Notes under the pieces: model-generated
What the model was told of the DNA's origin: nothing
Seen by the model: the letters and a program-made list of their open reading frames with translations, nothing else
Databases searched by the model: none
Position numbers and translations under genes: made by a program
NCBI RefSeq assembly: GCF_002860255.1
Contig: NZ_PGVE01000028.1
Span: 186,001 to 250,000 of the forward strand
Source of the DNA: Neobacillus cucumis
GTDB lineage: Bacteria > Bacillota > Bacilli > Bacillales > Cytobacillaceae
Length of the DNA: 64,000 nucleotides
Direction: 5' to 3'
In this document: positions 59,607-64,000 of the stretch, piece after piece
Layout of the letters: each line of letters opens with the position of its first letter
Numbering within the stretch: the first letter of the stretch is position 1

Positions 59607-59861
59607 TTAATCACTGCCGGTTATAAGCAAATCATCTTTAATGACTGCCAGGGCAGTTTCCACATCAACTTTTTGGCCGTCCTTCACCTTCAAAGAAGTA
59701 ATATGTCCGCTAATGCCTACAGAAATCTCCACCATATTACCGTTGGAAGCCTTAATTAAAAACAGCTTCTCCCATTCATATACATGGTTATTTTTCTCAG
59801 TAAGAACTTTCTCAACGGTCCCGGAACAAGGACAGTAAATTGTTTCTTCGCACCTTGGCAC
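59607..59861 (-). CDS. Small biotinyl/lipoyl-like domain lacking the modified lysine
   Basis: An 84-residue protein that fits one biotinyl/lipoyl-type beta hammerhead: SGTVEKVLTEKNNHVYEWEKLFLIK in the first half, ISGHITSLKVKDGQKVDVETALAVI in the second. The turn that normally holds AMKM or DKA reads KASNGNMVEIS, with no lysine at the tip, so it is probably not biotinylated or lipoylated. Three cysteines lie near the start (MPRCEETIYCPC). GTG 59861 has AAGGAG 8 bases upstream. Its place between glutamate dehydrogenase and permease suggests a role in the roc operon; none is known. Confidence 0.75.
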   Translation of the reverse strand: MPRCEETIYCPCSGTVEKVLTEKNNHVYEWEKLFLIKASNGNMVEISVGISGHITSLKVKDGQKVDVETALAVIKDDLLITGSD

Positions 59862-59910
59862 TTTCTCCACTCCTTATTTGATTTCATATAGACAAAGCGA
59901 TATTCATTCT

Positions 59911-61203
59911 TTATACCCAACCACGGAAGCTTGAGGCTTCTGCTACTTTTTTTATCCCAACCATGTATGCCGCTAAACGCATATCCACTTGGTGTGCCTT
60001 AGCTGTTTCGTAAATTGTATTAAAGGATTTAATCATTACCTTTGCAAGCTTTTCTTCTACCTCTTCTTCAGACCAATAATACCCCTGATTGTTTTGGACC
60101 CATTCAAAATAAGAAACTGTAACACCGCCAGCACTTGCCATTATATCTGGAACAAGCAGAATGCCTCGATCCGTTAAGATCGACGTTGCCTCAAGTGTGG
60201 TTGGTCCATTTGCCGCTTCCACCACTATAGAAGCCTTAATATTTGCAGCATTTTGCGAAGTAATCTGGTTTGAAATAGCCGCAGGAACAAGAATGTCACA
60301 ATCTAACTCCAAGAGTTCTTGGTTTGTAATAGTGTCTTTGAATAATTGCGAGAAAGTCCCAAAGCTGTCTCTTCGATCAAGTAAGTAATCAATATCGAGG
60401 CCGTTTGGTTCGTAAACACCGCCATACACATCAGAAACAGCTATAACCTTTGCCCCAGCGTCGTGCAAAAATTTAGCAAGATAACTTCCGGCATTACCAA
60501 ACCCTTGAATCACAACGCGTGAACCTTTTAATTCCATGCCCTTCTTTTTAACTGCCTCTTCAATACAGATAGTCACACCAGCTGCAGTTGCTGTTTCCCG
60601 GCCCTTTGAACCGCCCAGGACAAGAGGTTTACCTGTAATAAATCCCGGTGAGTCAAACTCACGTAAACGACTGTACTCATCCATCATCCATGCCATGATT
60701 TGCGAATTCGTATATACATCTGGGGCAGGAATATCTTTCGTTGGCCCAACAATTTGGCTGATTGCCCTTACATAACCGCGGCTTAATCTTTCTAGCTCTC
60801 TAAATGACATTTTTCTTGGATCGCATATGATTCCACCTTTACCGCCGCCATATGGAAGGTCGGTAATACCACACTTTAAACTCATCCAAATAGACAATGC
60901 CTTGACTTCTTCTTCATCCACTTCAGGATGGAAGCGGACACCACCCTTTGTTGGTCCTACGGCATCATTATGCTGTGAACGGTAGCCAGTAAATACTTGA
61001 ACTGTCCCGTCATCCATCCGTACAGGTATCCGAACGGTTAATACTCGAAGTGGATCCTTTAGCAGCTCATACATTTCGTTTGTATATCCTAACTTATTCA
61101 ATGCTTTTTGAATGACTGTTTGCGTGGAGTAAAACAAATTTAACGACTCTTGTTCTTTTTGTTGTTCCTTTGACATTTCTTCAACCATTCGATTAGCAGC
61201 CAT
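59911..61203 (-). CDS. rocG: NAD-dependent glutamate dehydrogenase (RocG/GudB)
   Basis: A 430-residue hexameric enzyme that deaminates glutamate to 2-oxoglutarate and ammonium. GGKGGI (active-site loop with the catalytic Lys), the PAPDVYTNSQIMAWMMDEYS stretch and the dinucleotide fold VIQGFGNAGSYLAK are intact. RocG and GudB cannot be told apart from sequence alone; the place beside rocD and rocA favours the RocG role. AAGGGGTGG precedes the start. Confidence 0.95.
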   Translation of the reverse strand: MAANRMVEEMSKEQQKEQESLNLFYSTQTVIQKALNKLGYTNEMYELLKDPLRVLTVRIPVRMDDGTVQVFTGYRSQHNDAVGPTKGGVRFHPEVDEEEVKALSIWMSLKCGITDLPYGGGKGGIICDPRKMSFRELERLSRGYVRAISQIVGPTKDIPAPDVYTNSQIMAWMMDEYSRLREFDSPGFITGKPLVLGGSKGRETATAAGVTICIEEAVKKKGMELKGSRVVIQGFGNAGSYLAKFLHDAGAKVIAVSDVYGGVYEPNGLDIDYLLDRRDSFGTFSQLFKDTITNQELLELDCDILVPAAISNQITSQNAANIKASIVVEAANGPTTLEATSILTDRGILLVPDIMASAGGVTVSYFEWVQNNQGYYWSEEEVEEKLAKVMIKSFNTIYETAKAHQVDMRLAAYMVGIKKVAEASSFRGWV

Positions 61204-61237
61204 CTATGCCACCCCTTATTCTGATAGAGTTTTAGTT

Positions 61238-62437
61238 TTATGATAAAACGGTCTGAATCTTCTCAATAGCCCAATCAATCTCTTCTTTCTTTATAATCAG
61301 TGGGGGCGCAAAGCGAATAACTGTATCATGGGTTTCTTTGCATAATAACCCTGCTTCTTTTAATTGTTCGCAATAAGGTCTTGCTTCTTCGGTTAATTCC
61401 ACTCCGATAAACAAACCTTTCCCGCGAATTTCTTTAATAATCGGAGTCTCGATCGCTTTTAACTGTTCAAGAAAATACTTACCTAATTCAAGCGAGCGTT
61501 CTGCTAAACGCTCCTCCTCGATTACATCTAAAGCAGCAAGTGAAACGGCACACGCAAGAGGGTTTCCGCCAAAAGTAGAACCGTGTGAACCTGGATTAAA
61601 CACTCCCAATACATCGGAGTTTGCTACTACACAGGAAATGGGGAAAACTCCGCCTCCAAGAGCTTTTCCTAAAATTAACATGTCAGGTGCAACATTTTCC
61701 CAGTCACAGGCAAACATTTTACCTGTACGTGCTAAACCAACTTGAATTTCATCGGCAATAAATAATACATTATTATCTTTACACAAGTCAGAGGCTTGTT
61801 TTAAGAATCCTTCGGGAGGTAAAATAATTCCTGCTTCCCCTTGAATAGGCTCCATTAAAAATGCCGCTGTATTCGGAGTAATCGCGCCCTTCAATGCCTC
61901 TAGGTCTCCATATGGAATTAATTTAATACCAGGAAGCATTGGACCAAATCCGCGCTTATATTCTGGGTCAGAGGATAATGACACCGCTCCCATTGTCCGG
62001 CCATGGAAGTTACCTGTACAAGCAATAATCTCAGCTTGATTCTCAGCAATCCCTTTTACATCATAGCCCCAGCGGCGGGCGGCTTTTAGAGCGGTTTCGA
62101 CCGCTTCAGCCCCCGTATTCATCGGAAGCGCCATATTTTTATTCGTTAATTTACAAATCTTTTCATACCATGGACCCAGCTGGTCATTGTGGAAGGCACG
62201 AGAAGTAAGTGTTACCTTGTCTGCTTGGTCTTTTAGCGCTTGAATGATTTTCGGATGGCGGTGCCCCTGGTTCACTGCAGAATAAGCACTTAACATATCC
62301 ATATAGCGATTACCTTCTGGACTTTCAACCCATACCCCTTCTGCTTTCGCAATTACGATTGGCAGAGGATGATAGTTATTAGCACCAAATTTATTTGTTT
62401 GTTCTATGATTTCGGTTGTTTTAGTTGTGATCGTCAT
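61238..62437 (-). CDS. rocD: Ornithine aminotransferase
   Basis: A 399-residue PLP enzyme, class III aminotransferase, turning ornithine and 2-oxoglutarate into glutamate semialdehyde and glutamate. The pyridoxal lysine is in [42 protein letters not shown] and [15 protein letters not shown] are typical of RocD. It is placed between rocA and glutamate dehydrogenase, the expected pathway order. Confidence 0.96.
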   Translation of the reverse strand: MTITTKTTEIIEQTNKFGANNYHPLPIVIAKAEGVWVESPEGNRYMDMLSAYSAVNQGHRHPKIIQALKDQADKVTLTSRAFHNDQLGPWYEKICKLTNKNMALPMNTGAEAVETALKAARRWGYDVKGIAENQAEIIACTGNFHGRTMGAVSLSSDPEYKRGFGPMLPGIKLIPYGDLEALKGAITPNTAAFLMEPIQGEAGIILPPEGFLKQASDLCKDNNVLFIADEIQVGLARTGKMFACDWENVAPDMLILGKALGGGVFPISCVVANSDVLGVFNPGSHGSTFGGNPLACAVSLAALDVIEEERLAERSLELGKYFLEQLKAIETPIIKEIRGKGLFIGVELTEEARPYCEQLKEAGLLCKETHDTVIRFAPPLIIKKEEIDWAIEKIQTVLS

Positions 62438-62457
62438 TATGTTTTTCCCCCTTTATT

Positions 62458-62497
62458 CTAGGAGAGCGATGATTATGCCCTCCCCGTTACAATCCTA
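62458..62497 (-). other. Hairpin between rocA and rocD
   Basis: TCTAGGA / TCCTAGA outer arms enclosing GGAGAGC / GCCCTCC. There is no T tract, so it is more likely an mRNA processing or stability element than a terminator. Confidence 0.35.
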
Positions 62498-64000
62498 GAG
62501 CATTTCTGATGTTGTTTTTGCCTGCATATGGAGTAGTAAGTAATCTGGTCCGCCTGCTTTTGAATCGGTTCCGGACATATTGAATCCGCCAAACGGCTGA
62601 TAACCTACGATTGCTCCTGTACATACACGGTTAAAATAAAGATTTCCAACGTGGAACTCTTCTCTTGCTCTCTCGATATTTTCACAGTCATTTGAAATCA
62701 AGGCACCTGTTAGACCATAGTCTGTGTTGTTAGCAATTTTCATCATATGATTAAAATCTTGAGCTTTACAGAAAGTGACCACTGGTCCAAAGATTTCTTC
62801 CTTCATAAGGCGGGCATTCTCATCTAAATCGGCAAAAATGGTCGGCTGAATAAAATACCCTTTGGATTCATCCCCTTCGCCGCCAGTCATTAATCTGCCT
62901 TCTTCTTTACCAATTTCAATATAATTCATGATCTTTTTGAATGAACGCTCATCAATAACAGGTCCCATGTAAGTATCTTCTAATTCTGGATTGCCTAGAG
63001 TAAGAGTTTTCGTTAGTGCAACCGCCTTTTCAAGGACTACATCATAAACATCTTGATGAACGACTGCACGGGATCCAGCTGAACATTTTTGACCAGAGTA
63101 GCCAAAGGCTGAATATACAATAGAAGCTGCAGCAAGATCTAAATCAGCATCATGATCAACCACAACCGTGTCTTTTCCTCCCATTTCAGCGATTACACGT
63201 TTTAGCCAAATTTGTCCTGGATTTACCTTTGCAGCCCGTTCATAAATACGGCATCCTACCTCACGGGAACCGGTAAACGAAACAAAACGAGTTTTTGAAT
63301 GATCTACTAAGTAATCACCGATTTGAGACCCACTGCCTGGTACAAAGTTTAAAACTCCATTTGGAATACCTGCCTCATGCATTAGCTCTACAAATTTAGC
63401 AGCCACAATAGGTGTCGAGTTTGCCGGCTTTAACAGGACAGTGTTTCCAGTTACAATGGCAGCGACTGTTGTACCCGCCATAATCGCTAACGGGAAGTTA
63501 AATGGAGAGATGATAATTCCAACTCCTAGCGGAATATAGCTGTACTGATTAAATTCACCGAAACGGCTTTGAACTGGTATGCCTTCTTTGATACTTAGCA
63601 TTTGTCTAGCATAAAACTCGAGGAAATCAATAGCTTCTGCGGTATCTGCATCTGCTTCCTTCCACGGCTTCCCCGCTTCTTTTACAAGATAGCTAGAAAA
63701 TTCATGTTTACGATGGCGCAATATCGCTGCAGCGCGGAAAAGGATATTGGCACGATGCTCTGGTTTCCATGTTTTCCAAGATTCAAATGCAGTTAGAGCA
63801 GCCTGCATCGCTTCTTCAGCTAATTCTTGATTTGCCATAGAAACCATTCCAATGACCTCTTCCTTATTAGCCGGATTAATGGAAACCATTTTTTCTTCTG
63901 TTGTAATAGATTCTCCACCAATAATCACAGGGTAGTGTTTTCCAAGTTGGCTTTGAACGAAGGCAAGAGCCTCTTTAAATTCCTGTATATTTTTTTCTTC
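62495..64000 (-). CDS. rocA: Delta-1-pyrroline-5-carboxylate dehydrogenase, N terminus cut by window
   Basis: An aldehyde dehydrogenase that oxidises glutamate semialdehyde to glutamate, the last step of arginine, ornithine and proline use. Catalytic Cys in [11 protein letters not shown], Glu in VIAEMGGKD and the Asn of SPFNFPLAI are present. The frame stays open to the window edge: upstream codons read [19 protein letters not shown], matching the N-terminal part of RocA (515 residues in B. subtilis), so the GTG at 63928 is not the true start. The promoter, which in B. subtilis needs SigL and RocR, lies outside. Confidence 0.96.
   Translation of the reverse strand, partial: EEKNIQEFKEALAFVQSQLGKHYPVIIGGESITTEEKMVSINPANKEEVIGMVSMANQELAEEAMQAALTAFESWKTWKPEHRANILFRAAAILRHRKHEFSSYLVKEAGKPWKEADADTAEAIDFLEFYARQMLSIKEGIPVQSRFGEFNQYSYIPLGVGIIISPFNFPLAIMAGTTVAAIVTGNTVLLKPANSTPIVAAKFVELMHEAGIPNGVLNFVPGSGSQIGDYLVDHSKTRFVSFTGSREVGCRIYERAAKVNPGQIWLKRVIAEMGGKDTVVVDHDADLDLAAASIVYSAFGYSGQKCSAGSRAVVHQDVYDVVLEKAVALTKTLTLGNPELEDTYMGPVIDERSFKKIMNYIEIGKEEGRLMTGGEGDESKGYFIQPTIFADLDENARLMKEEIFGPVVTFCKAQDFNHMMKIANNTDYGLTGALISNDCENIERAREEFHVGNLYFNRVCTGAIVGYQPFGGFNMSGTDSKAGGPDYLLLHMQAKTTSEML

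Noticed and set aside
1..64000. Prophage, insertion sequence, toxin-antitoxin or defence island
   Set aside because: No transposase, integrase, phage structural, nuclease-immunity or restriction gene is seen; composition is even apart from the small repeats.
1..64000. tRNA or rRNA genes
   Set aside because: No cloverleaf or rRNA stretch was found by eye; a tRNA scan would decide.

Overview
This 64 kb window is low-GC DNA from a spore-forming member of the Bacillaceae (Bacillus/Neobacillus-like). The evidence is a gerA-type germination operon, a proline T-box leader, SigA promoters of Bacillus type (TTGACT-17-TATAAT), AGGAGG-type ribosome binding sites, a perfect SigW-type promoter, Rex and Fnr boxes of Bacillus type, and roc genes for arginine/ornithine catabolism. 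It looks like chromosome. I see no prophage, insertion sequence, CRISPR array, tRNA or rRNA. A selB gene suggests a strain able to make selenocysteine proteins, which is uncommon in the family.

Layout. 1-8.2 kb: a VTT membrane protein, a PAS histidine kinase, a LysM-NlpC/P60 cell-wall hydrolase, a radical SAM protein with a histidine-rich start, and a three-gene spore germinant receptor operon (minus strand). 8.3-15.8 kb: a CorA-like membrane protein beside a true CorA, an M42 peptidase, a four-histidine membrane protein followed by an orphan tatA, a 39-residue gene, a secreted helical protein, a type-2 NADH dehydrogenase behind two Rex operators, and a VOC protein. 15.9-23.1 kb: a three-gene SGNH hydrolase/ABC exporter operon, flavohemoglobin hmp with a well-placed Fnr box, degV, a TerF-like VWA protein, a YdcF protein and a GNAT. 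23.2-25.4 kb: a 52-bp tandem repeat array, then proS with its T-box.

25.4-36.2 kb is an envelope/efflux region: a membrane cupredoxin, a PepSY-type protein, a MITE-like palindromic element, a two-component system, a MacA/MacB-type exporter and a divergent marR-MMPL pair. 36.3-44.8 kb holds a TerD/TerB fusion, selB, mntH, a GNAT, a stand-alone VWA-like domain, a secreted unknown and an FAD dehydrogenase. 44.8-53.1 kb holds sbcCD, a cold-shock gene, a SulP transporter with an ArsR regulator, a candidate small RNA and an AIM24 protein. 53.2-58.0 kb holds an orphan peptide-type permease pair, a DUF4173 protein, a padR regulator with its HAAS-domain partner, and a small protein.

58.1-64.0 kb is a roc operon read right to left: rocA (cut by the window end), rocD, glutamate dehydrogenase, a small biotinyl-like protein without the usual lysine, and an amino-acid permease. 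It would take up arginine or ornithine and convert it through glutamate semialdehyde to glutamate and 2-oxoglutarate.

Many genes are single units bounded by clear intrinsic terminators. The most interesting signals are regulatory (hmp, ndh, terD, padR and exporter promoters), two families of repeats, a structured intergenic RNA candidate and several odd small or domain-only proteins. No single large novel defence or biosynthetic system was found.
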